NCBI RefSeq assembly: GCF_004208415.1
Contig: NZ_CP035758.1
Location: forward strand, 10,788,001-10,852,000
From: Ktedonosporobacter rubrisoli
GTDB lineage: Bacteria > Chloroflexota > Ktedonobacteria > Ktedonobacterales > Ktedonobacteraceae
Direction: 5' to 3'
Length of the DNA: 64,000 bases
Each line of letters opens with the position of its first letter. Position 1 is the first letter of the stretch. Positions 46,820-55,235 of this stretch are shown in pieces. The notes under the pieces are model-generated. The model had not been told where the DNA came from and searched no databases. It saw only the letters and a program-made list of their open reading frames with translations. Position numbers and translations under genes: made by a program.

Positions 46820-48130
46820 ATGAAGGTGCGACTTATCACCAGGGCAATGGGGCTCCTTCTTTTAATACTGATTGCTTCGATGGATCTTATGAGCTGCTCG
46901 CCCGGCTCTGGCTTCGGCTCAAGTGGTGCTACTAATAGCACTACCACTAGCGGCGCTACCACGATTTCATTTTGGATTCGCAACAGCGATCAAAACTTTG
47001 TTACTCCTCTCGTGAAGGCTTACAACGCATCTCACAAGAACCAGGTCAAATTAACTACCATTCCCGACAGCAATTTTGTAACCAAATTCGGCACTGCGCT
47101 TGCCTCCAATACTGCTCCTGATGTCATTGCCATTGATCTTATCTATTTGCCTGCATTTGATGCCGCCAATCAGATGACTGACATTACGAACTTTGCGCAC
47201 AAGCTGCCTTATTTTGATAAACTGAGCCCATCGCACATTCGCCTGGCGACCTATAATGATAAGGTTTACGGTCTGCCCTTCAGTGCAGAGGGTTCTGTTA
47301 TGATCTATAACAAAGACCTCTTCCGTAAGGCCGGCCTTGATCCAAACAAGCCCCCAACAACGTGGCAAGAAATTGAAGACTATTCAAAAAAAATCACGGC
47401 GCTGGGGAATGACATCAAAGGCTTTTATTTTCCCGGCCGCTGTGCTGGCTGTAACGCATTTACGCTACTGCCGTTGATCTGGGCGAGCGGGGGTGATGTG
47501 CTCAATTCTGACGGTACGCAGGCCACAATGACCTCGCCGGCTGTGAAGGATGCCCTTACCTTTTATCATCGATTGTGGTCCGAGAATCAGATTGCCCCGG
47601 GAGCCAGAGTTGATGATGGTACAAACTTCCTCAATGCGTTCACTACTGGCAAAATAGGCATGACTGGTACCGGTGCGTTCTCCATTGCTACGATCAAGAA
47701 TCAGTACCCTAATATTGACTTTGGTATCACTCCCTTGCCCGGCGAAAAGGGTGGTACCGCTTCCTTCGCCGGTGGAGATACTATCGGCGTACCGCGCGGT
47801 TCTAAACATGCCACAGAGGCGTACGACTTTATTTCCTGGTGCCTATCCGATGATGTACAGTTGAATCAGTACGCGAAGAACAATCAGATCCCGGTACGTA
47901 CCGATCTCTCTTCCAATCCATACAGCCAGAAAGACCCGCGCTACCAGACTGTAGCAAATGCGATGGCGAAGGGTAGAACACCATATAGCGTGCATTACAA
48001 TCAGCTATTCAACGATGCAAATGGTCCCTGGATTGCTGCGATCCAGAAGGCAGTCTTTGATGGGCAGGTGGATCAGGCGCTCAATACGGCACAACAACAG
48101 TTTACGCAGATTCTTAACAGTTCGAGCTAA
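46820..48130 (+). CDS. sugar ABC transporter substrate-binding lipoprotein
   Basis: Extracytoplasmic solute-binding protein of 436 residues in the maltose-type (SBP family 1) group. The signal peptide ends in lipobox LMSC with a Ser/Thr/Gly-rich linker, so it is membrane-anchored. TISFWIRNSD, DVIAIDLIYLPAF, VYGLPFSAEGSVMIYNKDLF and GKIGMTGTGAF are typical strands of this fold. It captures a sugar or oligosaccharide for the two permeases encoded next. A GGAAAGGAAGC ribosome site precedes the ATG. An ATPase gene is absent, as is common where one shared MsmK-like ATPase serves several systems. Regulation is probably by the LacI protein just upstream. Confidence 0.94.
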   Translation: MKVRLITRAMGLLLLILIASMDLMSCSPGSGFGSSGATNSTTTSGATTISFWIRNSDQNFVTPLVKAYNASHKNQVKLTTIPDSNFVTKFGTALASNTAPDVIAIDLIYLPAFDAANQMTDITNFAHKLPYFDKLSPSHIRLATYNDKVYGLPFSAEGSVMIYNKDLFRKAGLDPNKPPTTWQEIEDYSKKITALGNDIKGFYFPGRCAGCNAFTLLPLIWASGGDVLNSDGTQATMTSPAVKDALTFYHRLWSENQIAPGARVDDGTNFLNAFTTGKIGMTGTGAFSIATIKNQYPNIDFGITPLPGEKGGTASFAGGDTIGVPRGSKHATEAYDFISWCLSDDVQLNQYAKNNQIPVRTDLSSNPYSQKDPRYQTVANAMAKGRTPYSVHYNQLFNDANGPWIAAIQKAVFDGQVDQALNTAQQQFTQILNSSS

Positions 48131-48196
48131 ACTGATAACTGTGCCGCTTCTGAGCCTCAACGCTTTCCATCGCTTCCATAAAATCATTAGGCGCCG

Positions 48197-48246
48197 CAGG
48201 CTGTACATGATGGGGGCCCAACCCGTTACGCATCATGTACGGCCTG
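48197..48246 (+). promoter_or_regulatory. hairpin between binding-protein and permease genes
   Basis: CAGGCTGTACATGATG and CATCATGTACGGCCTG pair over 16 positions with one U-G wobble around an 18-base loop. No T-run follows. Such stems often protect the binding-protein message and lower permease expression. Confidence 0.6.
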
Positions 48247-48277
48247 TATCGACTGACTTGTAGAAAGGGGAAATATC

Positions 48278-49222
48278 ATGGCACACGTAGAAGAAAGAGA
48301 GCTTCCTCGTGTGGAAGTGCCACCTGGCACGCAGCGTGTCCGCACGTCGCTCGAACGGAGGCGCCAGCTCGCGGGTATATTATTCGTGCTTCCCAGCATG
48401 GCTTTCGTGATTATATTTTTTCTCATCCCGCTCGTGATGATGTTCTATATGTCCCTGACCAACTGGTCGCTGATCGGCGGTGCTAACTTCATCGGGCTGC
48501 AGAACTATCGCACTTTAGTCTCTGATGCGCAATTCTGGCAAAGCCTATTTTTCACGGCGAAATATACTGCTGCCGTTACGCCGATTATTATGTTTGTGGC
48601 CTTTGGCCTGGCTTTGCTCGTCAAGCAGCGCGTTCCAGGTGTGGGCTTCTTTCGTACCGCCTACTTCCTACCGGTAGTAGTTGGACTGGGCACTTCTAGC
48701 ATCTTGTGGACCCAGATGTTCAACGACCAGACGGGGGTCTTCGATGCCATTTTACAGGGGCTCAAACTGACTCATGAGCCAATTGTCTGGCTGGCTGATC
48801 CAACCAGAGCTATTTTTGCAATTGGCGTCATGGTGGTCTGGAAGACTGTAGGCCTTTCGATGATCTTCTTCCTGGTTGGCATGAATGCTATACCCGATGA
48901 TTTTTACGATGCGGCCCGTACCGATGGCGCAGGCTGGTGGGCACGTTTGTACTATATCACGCTGCCGCTTTTGCGTAGCACCTTTGCCCTGGCTCTGGTC
49001 CTTTCAGTGATTGGCTCGGTTCTGGCCTTCGATCAGTTCTACATCATGACGCAGGGCGGCCCGCAAAACCAGACGATAACGGCAGTATATTGGATCTATA
49101 ATACGTCGTTCACCTACTTTAAACTGGGCTATGGGGCTTCGCTTTCCCTCGTCTTGCTTGGTATCCTGGTTATATTGAGCGTTATCCAGCTCTATCTTCT
49201 GCGTAGCGAGACAAAATATTAA
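48278..49222 (+). CDS. sugar ABC transporter permease, MalF/UgpA type
   Basis: Integral membrane protein of 314 residues with six predicted helices, starting after a charged 30-residue cytoplasmic N-terminus. The ATPase-contact loop (DAARTDGAGWWARLYYITLPLL, the EAA motif) is in its usual place about two thirds along. GPQNQTITAVYWIYNTSF near the end is typical of MalF/UgpA permeases. It pairs with the permease encoded 32 bases downstream. AGAAAGGGGA precedes the ATG. Its substrate follows from the binding protein and is unknown beyond a likely sugar. Confidence 0.94.
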   Translation: MAHVEERELPRVEVPPGTQRVRTSLERRRQLAGILFVLPSMAFVIIFFLIPLVMMFYMSLTNWSLIGGANFIGLQNYRTLVSDAQFWQSLFFTAKYTAAVTPIIMFVAFGLALLVKQRVPGVGFFRTAYFLPVVVGLGTSSILWTQMFNDQTGVFDAILQGLKLTHEPIVWLADPTRAIFAIGVMVVWKTVGLSMIFFLVGMNAIPDDFYDAARTDGAGWWARLYYITLPLLRSTFALALVLSVIGSVLAFDQFYIMTQGGPQNQTITAVYWIYNTSFTYFKLGYGASLSLVLLGILVILSVIQLYLLRSETKY

Positions 49223-49254
49223 TGTATGTGATTATACCTTGAAAGGTCACGCCA

Positions 49255-50136
49255 ATGAATGTTTCAGTTATACAGAGCTCTGCAGTTCGGGCGCGACGTG
49301 GCTGGGGTAAGGGTCCAACCTCGCGCATCATCTACTATGTTGTATGTAGTGTGCTGGCGATCCTCTTTCTTTTTCCGCTGATCTGGACTGCGCTTATGAC
49401 GCTCAAATCACCTGGCGAGGCGGCGGCGGTTCCTCCTACCTTTTTACCCTCGCACATCTCCTGGACGAGCTACGTCCAGGTCTTCGGTGCGGGCATTTTC
49501 GGCTATCTCGCGAACAGTACCGTGGTTGTGTTGATGACAGTGCTAATCGTAGCTATTCTTAGCGTGTTGGGTGGCTATGGTTTCTCGCGCTTCTCTTTTC
49601 CCGGGAAGAATATTATTTTTGTGCTTATCTTGGTCACGCTTATGATCCCGTTTCAATCGATTCTGACCCCGCTCTTCCTGCTCCTCCATTTCATCGGCCT
49701 GGATAACACTCTACTGGGACTTTCCCTTGTCTATGTCACCTTCCAGTTGCCGGTAGCCATCTTTTTGTTGCGCAATTCGTTCGACAATGTGCCACGCGAA
49801 CTGGAGGAAGCAGCGCTGATCGATGGGTGCAGTTCCTGGCAACTCTTGTGGCGCGTTATGTTGCCTGTGGTATTTCCCGGCATCGTTACTGCTGTCCTCT
49901 TTGCCTTCTTCAATACCTGGAATGAGTTCCTGGCGGCGCTGATCTTTATCACCGATAACGATAAATACACTCTGCCAGTCTATCTGGTTAATCTGGAGAG
50001 CGGGCTATACGGACAGGTCAACCTGGGCGCACTCTATGCCGGCTTGATGATCACGATTATACCTTGTATCGTCATCTTTCTGCTGCTCCAGCGCTACTAC
50101 ATTAATGGCTTGATTGCGGGCTCCGTGAAGGCGTAA
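49255..50136 (+). CDS. sugar ABC transporter permease, MalG/UgpE type
   Basis: Second membrane subunit, 293 residues, six predicted helices. The EAA loop reads EAALIDGCSSWQLLWRVMLPVVFPG, and FNTWNEFLAALIFI, QRYYINGLIAGSVKA near the end are standard for MalG-type permeases. Together with the preceding permease it forms the channel. It is the last clear gene of the LacI-linked operon. Its start follows the preceding stop by 32 bases with a GAAAGG ribosome site. Confidence 0.94.
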   Translation: MNVSVIQSSAVRARRGWGKGPTSRIIYYVVCSVLAILFLFPLIWTALMTLKSPGEAAAVPPTFLPSHISWTSYVQVFGAGIFGYLANSTVVVLMTVLIVAILSVLGGYGFSRFSFPGKNIIFVLILVTLMIPFQSILTPLFLLLHFIGLDNTLLGLSLVYVTFQLPVAIFLLRNSFDNVPRELEEAALIDGCSSWQLLWRVMLPVVFPGIVTAVLFAFFNTWNEFLAALIFITDNDKYTLPVYLVNLESGLYGQVNLGALYAGLMITIIPCIVIFLLLQRYYINGLIAGSVKA

Positions 50137-50191
50137 TTATGAACCATTTTCTTAGAAGAAGGGAAAGATAAAAGAAGAAAGGACATGATAC

Positions 50192-50308
50192 ATGGAAGCA
50201 AAGGAAGTACCAGATCTGAGACTGAAGAGCGCTTCCCTCGATTCAGCAGGCTCATCTAAAGTTCAGGTATTTTGCGAAGCGATACGCCCTATGTTTGCGG
50301 AGAAGTGA
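50192..50308 (+). CDS. 38-residue frame at the end of the sugar ABC operon
   Basis: A short frame starts with MEAKEVPDLRLKSASLD after an AGAAAGGA ribosome site and ends AIRPMFAEK. It lies 55 bases after the permease in the same direction. A hairpin (GCGGAGAAGTGA, 50297-50308, with TCACTCTCCGC, 50319-50329) overlaps its stop codon, and another follows at 50338-50367, as at the end of an operon. It may be a genuine small protein or what remains of a longer fifth gene after an internal deletion. No family is recognised. Confidence 0.3.
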   Translation: MEAKEVPDLRLKSASLDSAGSSKVQVFCEAIRPMFAEK

Positions 50309-50367
50309 GAGGAAGCATTCACTCTCCGCGCCCATCAGATGATCTCTTATCTCATAGAGATATCATC
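50297..50367 (+). terminator. tandem hairpins at the end of the ABC operon
   Basis: Two stems: GCGGAGAAGTGA with TCACTCTCCGC (one bulged base), and GATGATCTCT with AGAGATATCATC (two bulged bases). No clear T-run follows either, so factor-dependent termination or RNA protection is as likely as intrinsic termination. Confidence 0.4.
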
Positions 50368-50404
50368 TTCTCGGTAATTCCCAAATTATATCTTTAAACA
50401 TTGT

Positions 50405-50665
50405 GACCTCCAGCTAGAGTAGCTCGGGTAACCCCTATTCCATCAGGAATAGGGACATTTCTATTCCTGGTAGGTTAAGCCAGAATCCTAATCACGGTCT
50501 CCAGCCGGAGAGGCACCTGTTCCGTTAGGCGTAGGGGCATCTCTGTCCCCAGCTGGAGAAACCAGCGTGACCCGTGTTCCATCAGGTGTAGGGCCATCAC
50601 GATCTCCAGCTGGAGAAACCGATGTGACTCGTGTTCCATTAGGAGTGGAATAATCTCTGTCCAGG
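50405..50665 (-). repeat. tandem 54-base repeats
   Basis: Repeats of about 54 bases encode the PTPNGTRVT-SVSPAGDRD units of the small secreted protein and continue in degenerate form past its stop codon. Copy number probably varies between strains. There are no spacers of the CRISPR kind. Confidence 0.55.
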
Positions 50666-50745
50666 GGATGATAGGTAAGAATACCAAGCGCAAGTCCCGG
50701 GATGAGCAAACTTAACCCAAAGAAAGTAACTATACGTTTCTTCAT
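50488..50745 (-). CDS. small secreted protein with 18-residue repeats
   Basis: Predicted protein of 85 residues: a basic start and one hydrophobic stretch (about 6-25, FFGLSLLIPGLALGIL) acting as signal peptide or anchor, then tandem repeats of the kind TPNGTRVTSVSPAGDRD (two full and one shortened copy). The DNA repeats have a 54-base period with a CTCCAGCTGGAG palindrome in each unit. Another degenerate copy (PIPDGIGVTRATLAGGH) can be read beyond the stop in a different frame (about 50405-50460), so the gene was once longer or the end is frameshifted. Function is unknown. The ATG is followed by a normal signal-peptide start, which supports it. Confidence 0.5.
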   Translation of the reverse strand: MKKRIVTFFGLSLLIPGLALGILTYHPLDRDYSTPNGTRVTSVSPAGDRDGPTPDGTRVTLVSPAGDRDAPTPNGTGASPAGDRD

Positions 50746-51495
50746 ACACGCCTCTTTTCTTGTTGATGGTTAGGGATAGATACTAAAGCCATTTAGCACC
50801 TCTCTTTAAGAATATCCAAAGGGATGTTCCATTTAACGAAACATTGTGTATGCATTTCCCTTTATCTGGTATGGATTCGTCAAATCAGGGTAATAATTGC
50901 ATTAAGAACAATTAATAAAGCTATATCGGGCGGCAATCACTGAATTCTAGCCGTAACATCTGGTCTCCAAGAGCTGGCGGAAATGTGAAGCATTAATGAA
51001 ATGGCACCCTTCTGCACTACTAAAGATGGCGTAGGGGCAGTGACGGGGATCTTACAATGTTGCAATCTATGCTACATGATCCTCTTCTGAGGTAGCACAA
51101 ATATGGGATTGTGCATTGATGATTATTGGCAATTTAACGTGTCATTGCGGATGATAGATATTTTTAAGATTATTGTCTTGTATGATTATATTTTGAACAT
51201 ATTTAGAGCATATGGAGAAAGAAAATGTTGTTTGCAAGTTGATCTATAAAAGTAGATATGATTAATTGCCTCATTATCGGAATTCCTAACTGCTGAGAGC
51301 AGGCCTGAGAAAGCAGGAAATTTGGCATTAATACTTACTGAAGTATTTATAACGATTGATGTCAGGGAAATGTCGTGGCCAGTGTCTGCCAATATGCTCT
51401 AGAATAAGGAGCATATATCTACAAGGGAGCAGCTTTCCATAGAACCGCTAGTCTTAGAGATCATAATCCGGAAAGAGGAAGCAATCAGGTAAAGT
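50746..51495. other. A+T-rich intergenic region
   Basis: Nothing supportable is seen here beyond the likely promoter regions of the flanking genes. Short frames on both strands lack ribosome sites and coding character. Confidence 0.4.
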
Positions 51496-52404
51496 ATGAC
51501 AATCGACCTTGATACTGAAGCCTTTGGCGCACTTCTGCGTGCTTTTCGTAAGCGTGCGAGCATCACCCAGGAGCAACTTGCCAGGAACATAGGCATGCAA
51601 CGTCATGCCATTATTCGCTGGGAGCAAGGGGAAGTGCTCCCGGCGAGCAAGGCTATTGTGCTCGAATTAGGTAAGCACCTGAAGCTAGATGAACAAGAAA
51701 CGCGGCGCTTGCTAGAGGTAAGTCTGACGGCTCCAAGCCCGATCTGGGGCGTACCTTTTCCGCGCAATCTGGTTTTCACCGGGCATGAGGACACCCTGGA
51801 GCTTCTCCAGCGCTTTCTGAGTCCTGCGAGATCTGTTTCGCTTCCCAAACTTGTCTCTTTGCACGGCCTGGCAGGGGTTGGCAAAACGCAACTTGCCCTG
51901 GAAATTGCTTATCGGTGCGTTCTGGAATATCGTGCCATCTTCTGGATAGAGGCAGAGACAGCCGAACGCGTGCTCTCCAGTCTGGAGCGCGTTGCCAGGC
52001 TGCTCGGCCTTACAAAAGATGGGGTGGTGGACCAGCAACGGATCATCGAAGACGTGATACACTGGTTAAGCACTCACGATAAGTGGCTCTTGATCTGGGA
52101 TAATATAGAAGACCTCGACTTGCTCCAGCGCTTCCTTTCCCTGAGCTGGCAGGGAGCCTTTCTGCTCACAACCCGTCAGCAAGGTTTGAGCACACTGGCA
52201 CGCAGCATTGAGGTGCTTCCCCTGGAAGAGGAAGCTGCCTTGCTGTTGCTGTTGCGGCGGGCGGGCATGGCTGAGCACGCTTCAGGGCCAGAGCAGATAT
52301 TCAGGCTTGCTGAGCAAGAACCAGCTACCTATGATGCGGCCATACAACTGGTCGAGTTGCTGGGGGATTGCCTCTGGCGCTTGATCAAGCTGGAGCCTAT
52401 GTAG
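51496..52404 (+). pseudogene. XRE/NB-ARC regulator, N-terminal part of a frameshifted gene
   Basis: Residues 8-70 form an XRE helix-turn-helix (RASITQEQLARNIGM, AIIRWEQGEVLPA). A STAND-type NB-ARC ATPase follows, with Walker A in HGLAGVGKTQLAL (near 130) and Walker B in WLLIWDNIEDLDLL. The frame then breaks in the G5 run at 52362-52366. One added G restores GLPLALDQAGAYVEETG, which continues in the frame covering 52368-52724. With a second repair near 52668 it joins the TPR section ending at 54247, giving one protein of about 917 residues. Such proteins sense an unknown signal through the TPRs and act as DNA-binding switches. The 20 or so residues after the break in this frame are nonsense. 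Confidence 0.82.
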
Positions 52405-52724
52405 AAGAAACCGGCTGCAGCCTCAGCGACTATCTGCAGCGTTACTTGAGGCAACAGATGTTCTTGTTGGAGCAGCGTGGCAGCCTGGCAACTCAACACC
52501 CGCAGTCAGTGGCGACAACGTTTAGACTCTCACTTGCTCGGGTAGAACAGGAACAGCAAGTTGCTGTAGATTTGTTGCGGGTATGTGCGTTACTGCATGC
52601 CGAAGCGATCCCAGAGGAACTCTTTCTGGAGGGTGCACTGCATCTGGGCCCTGGACTTGCCATCCTGGGGATAGCTCTCTTCAGCTTGATATGGCGCTGG
52701 CGGTCTTGCGCAAGCTGTCACTGA
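52368..52724 (+). pseudogene. middle fragment of the frameshifted XRE/NB-ARC/TPR gene
   Basis: This frame carries LALDQAGAYVEETG and the helical region after the NB-ARC core (YLQRYLRQQMFLLEQRG, LRVCALLHAEAIPEELF). It ends in nonsense after GLAILG because a G is missing in the G4 run at 52667-52670. Adding it leads directly to DSSLQLDMALAVLRKLSLI in the next frame. It is not a separate gene. Confidence 0.75.
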
Positions 52725-54247
52725 TCCAGCGGCAGAGGGACCAACACATCTTGTCTCTGCATCGGCTGGTACAAGTAGTCATCCGTGAGCAAATGAAGCC
52801 AGAGGAGGTGCGCCTCTGGAGTCAGCGCGTCGTCCGCATGATGCATGCAGTCTTTCCCGAAGGAAGGGCGGGTACCTGGGATCAGGGCGAAGTAGAGACC
52901 TGGGGCAAATGCGAACGCTATCTGGTACAGGCTCTGGCCTGTATATCTTTACTCGCTGGGCTAGAAAAAGAACTTCCGGAAGCAAGCGCATTACTGTTGA
53001 AGGTAGGGCGCTATCTCGTGCGGCGCACGCGTTTGCGCGAGGCCGGGTCCGTGCTGGAGCAGGCAATAAGGCTGGGAGAACAATACTATGGAGACAAACA
53101 TCCAGCCCTCATTCCTTTCCTGGTATTGCAAGGTGAGCGGCTGTGGAGAGAGGGAAAATATGCCCTTGCTGAAGCACTTAATGAGCGTGCAAAGGCTATT
53201 GAGGAACTGCATCCTGGATCACCCTATGTACAGGTTGGAGAAATTCTAAATAATCTGGCCCTGCTTGCCTGGGAGCAAGGTAAGTTCGAGCAAGCTAAAT
53301 CTCTCTTCCACCAATCGTTACTTATGCAGGAGCAGCAGGGACAACCTGATCCGCTCGGGATCGCCAGCACAATCAACAATCTGGCCCTGCTTGCCTGGAA
53401 GCAAGGTAAGTTCGAGCAAGCCGAACCGCTTTTCCAACGCGCCTTGCAAATCCGCGAACAGATCTTGAAGCCAGATCATCCAGATGTTGCTCATTCGCTC
53501 TATAATCTAGCAGTGTTGTATAGGGACCAGGGTCGCTATGAGCAAGCCGAACCGCTTTTCCAACATGCCTTACGCTTGCAAGAGCAAGTGCTGGGGCCTG
53601 AACACCTACTCCTGGCCGATACGCTTATTAATCTAGCAGTGCTGTACCGCAACCAGAATCATTATGAGCAAGCCGAACCGCTTTTCCAACGCGCCTTACA
53701 AATCCGCGAACAGACGCTGGGGCCTGAGCATCACATAGTAGCTCGTTCACTCTATAATCTAGCAGTGTTGTATAGGGACCAGGGTCGCTATGAGCAGGCC
53801 GAGTCGCTCTTTCAGCGCACATTACATATTCAGAGGCAAGAGCTGGGCCCTGACCATTCTACCGTTGGACGCTCACTTAACGGTTTAGCCGTACTTTATC
53901 GAGAGCAGGGCAAGTTCGCGCAGGCTAAACCTCTCTTCGAGCAAGCTTTGCACATTCATGAACAGGTATTTGGGCTTGAGCATCCCGAGGTTGCCGCCTC
54001 GCTCCATGATCTGGCGATACTCTATATAAAGCAGCGCAATGATGAGCAAGCTGAGCTACTCTTACGGCGAGCACTCCATATTCGAGAACAGTATCTGGAT
54101 TCGCTTCATCCAGATAGAGCAAGGAGTCTCACTGCTCTGGTGCAGCTTTACCGAAGGAGAGGACAAGGAGAGCGCGCCGACATGCTCATGCAACAAGCCG
54201 GTGCTATCTTTGAGCAGCCCTTCAGTCCCGACCCTCCATCTATGTAG
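52583..54247 (+). pseudogene. TPR sensor part of the frameshifted XRE/NB-ARC/TPR gene
   Basis: True sequence in this frame begins near 52671 (SSLQLDMALAVLRKL); codons before that are out of phase. After a winged-helix-like stretch (LSLHRLVQVVIREQM) come about ten kinesin-light-chain-type TPRs of 42 residues (SLYNLAVLYRDQGRYEQAEPL, FQRALQIREQ, LGPEH). Several are nearly identical at DNA level. The TPRs are the presumed ligand- or partner-binding part of a STAND switch. If the two upstream frame breaks are sequencing errors, the gene is intact from 51496 to 54247. If real, this regulator is dead or only the TPR fragment is made. Confidence 0.8.
53240..54130 (+). repeat. 126-base TPR-coding repeats
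   Basis: Tandem units of 126 bases encode the TPRs. Stretches such as the TATGAGCAAGCCGAACCGC region recur almost unchanged near 53540 and 53665, so recent duplication or recombination between units is likely. Confidence 0.65.
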
Positions 54248-54520
54248 ATCGCCAATGAAATATAGAAGACTGGCTCACCTCTAAAGATTTTGCTGGGGAC
54301 TATGCTCTCGGCTTTCACCTTCCTATAATACTGAGCTAAGATCGATACGGTAGCCCGCCACATCAATAGTAAGATATTACCAACATATTAGCGAAGCATG
54401 TCACTGTGGTAATATAGATTTATTGCTATAATTTCAAGGAAAAGTAAAACATATCCATGTGATGGAAATGCGAATCACATGTTTTATAGTGGAAAGATAA
54501 AATAATAAGGAAGTAAAAGT

Positions 54521-55120
54521 ATGAAAAGGATTTTGTTTCTTCCGTTAGCAAGCAGTCTTTTCCTCATGATAGCGTTACTCTCGGCCTGTGGTTCAGGCAA
54601 TGTAGCTGCGGCTTCTCCTTCGGCTCAGACATCGGCAATAACGACAACGCAGTCAATGGCTTCGACGCCAACTGCTACCCTTACATCTTATCAAGGGAAC
54701 GGCTTCACCATTAAGTATCCGGGATCATGGACTGTAGGGTCAGATGGAAACAATGGGAGCATCTTCAGCGCCCCTGACGACTCTGCATCATTGCATGTCT
54801 TTGTCCAGGACCCTAACAGCCCACCGAACCCACTACAGATTGAGTTTGGAACCCTGGCAAAAGACAATTGCAAAATGGTTGGAAGTGGCATACAGCAAGT
54901 GCAAGTCAATGGCGAGACGTGGCAGCAGTCACAGTTTGACTGCATGCCAGCTGATGGGGGGCAGGCTGGCGGGAAAGAAAAGCAGATTGGCATTCTGATA
55001 TCAACTAACTTACATAACAACAAGTCATATAGCATCGACTATATAGCCAGCTCGACAAACTTCAAAAGCGCCTATCAAACGTTTTTCAAGTCGATGGTGG
55101 CATCATTTAAGACTCATTAA
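54521..55120 (+). CDS. lipoprotein with a PsbP/Mog1-like domain
   Basis: Predicted lipoprotein of 199 residues: signal peptide with lipobox LSAC (Cys about 23), then a Ser/Thr/Ala linker. The globular domain starts at YQGNGFTIKYPGSWTV, a start often seen in PsbP/Mog1-like domains of bacterial lipoproteins, and holds one Cys pair (NCKMV and FDCMP) that could form a disulfide outside the cell. GGAAG precedes the ATG, and a bidirectional terminator follows. It probably binds something at the cell surface; no enzyme motif is seen. It stands alone between the TPR gene and the convergent dehydrogenase. Confidence 0.78.
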   Translation: MKRILFLPLASSLFLMIALLSACGSGNVAAASPSAQTSAITTTQSMASTPTATLTSYQGNGFTIKYPGSWTVGSDGNNGSIFSAPDDSASLHVFVQDPNSPPNPLQIEFGTLAKDNCKMVGSGIQQVQVNGETWQQSQFDCMPADGGQAGGKEKQIGILISTNLHNNKSYSIDYIASSTNFKSAYQTFFKSMVASFKTH

Positions 55121-55164
55121 ACTGAGCATAGGTCAGGCTGAAGCTGCTTAACATGGGTAGTAAG

Positions 55165-55207
55165 AAAGAGCATCTGGGGCTCAAAAAGGGCCTTCTTGAT
55201 GCTCTTT
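55165..55207. terminator. bidirectional terminator-like hairpin
   Basis: AAAGAGCATC pairs perfectly with GATGCTCTTT over 10 bp, with A-rich and T-rich ends suited to termination in both directions. It lies between the lipoprotein gene and the convergent dehydrogenase gene. Confidence 0.7.
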
Positions 55208-55235
55208 GCTTATATTGATAGGCATAATCTCTGGT

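Noticed and set aside
50405..50745. CRISPR-like array
   Set aside because: The repeats are contiguous coding units without unique spacers.
53240..54130. CRISPR-like or mobile repeat array
   Set aside because: The periodicity is that of 42-codon TPR units in one continuous frame.
51496..54247. Programmed ribosomal frameshifting in the XRE/NB-ARC/TPR gene
   Set aside because: Both breaks lie in plain G runs without a slippery heptamer or a stimulating structure I can see, and the same kind of break occurs in unrelated genes.
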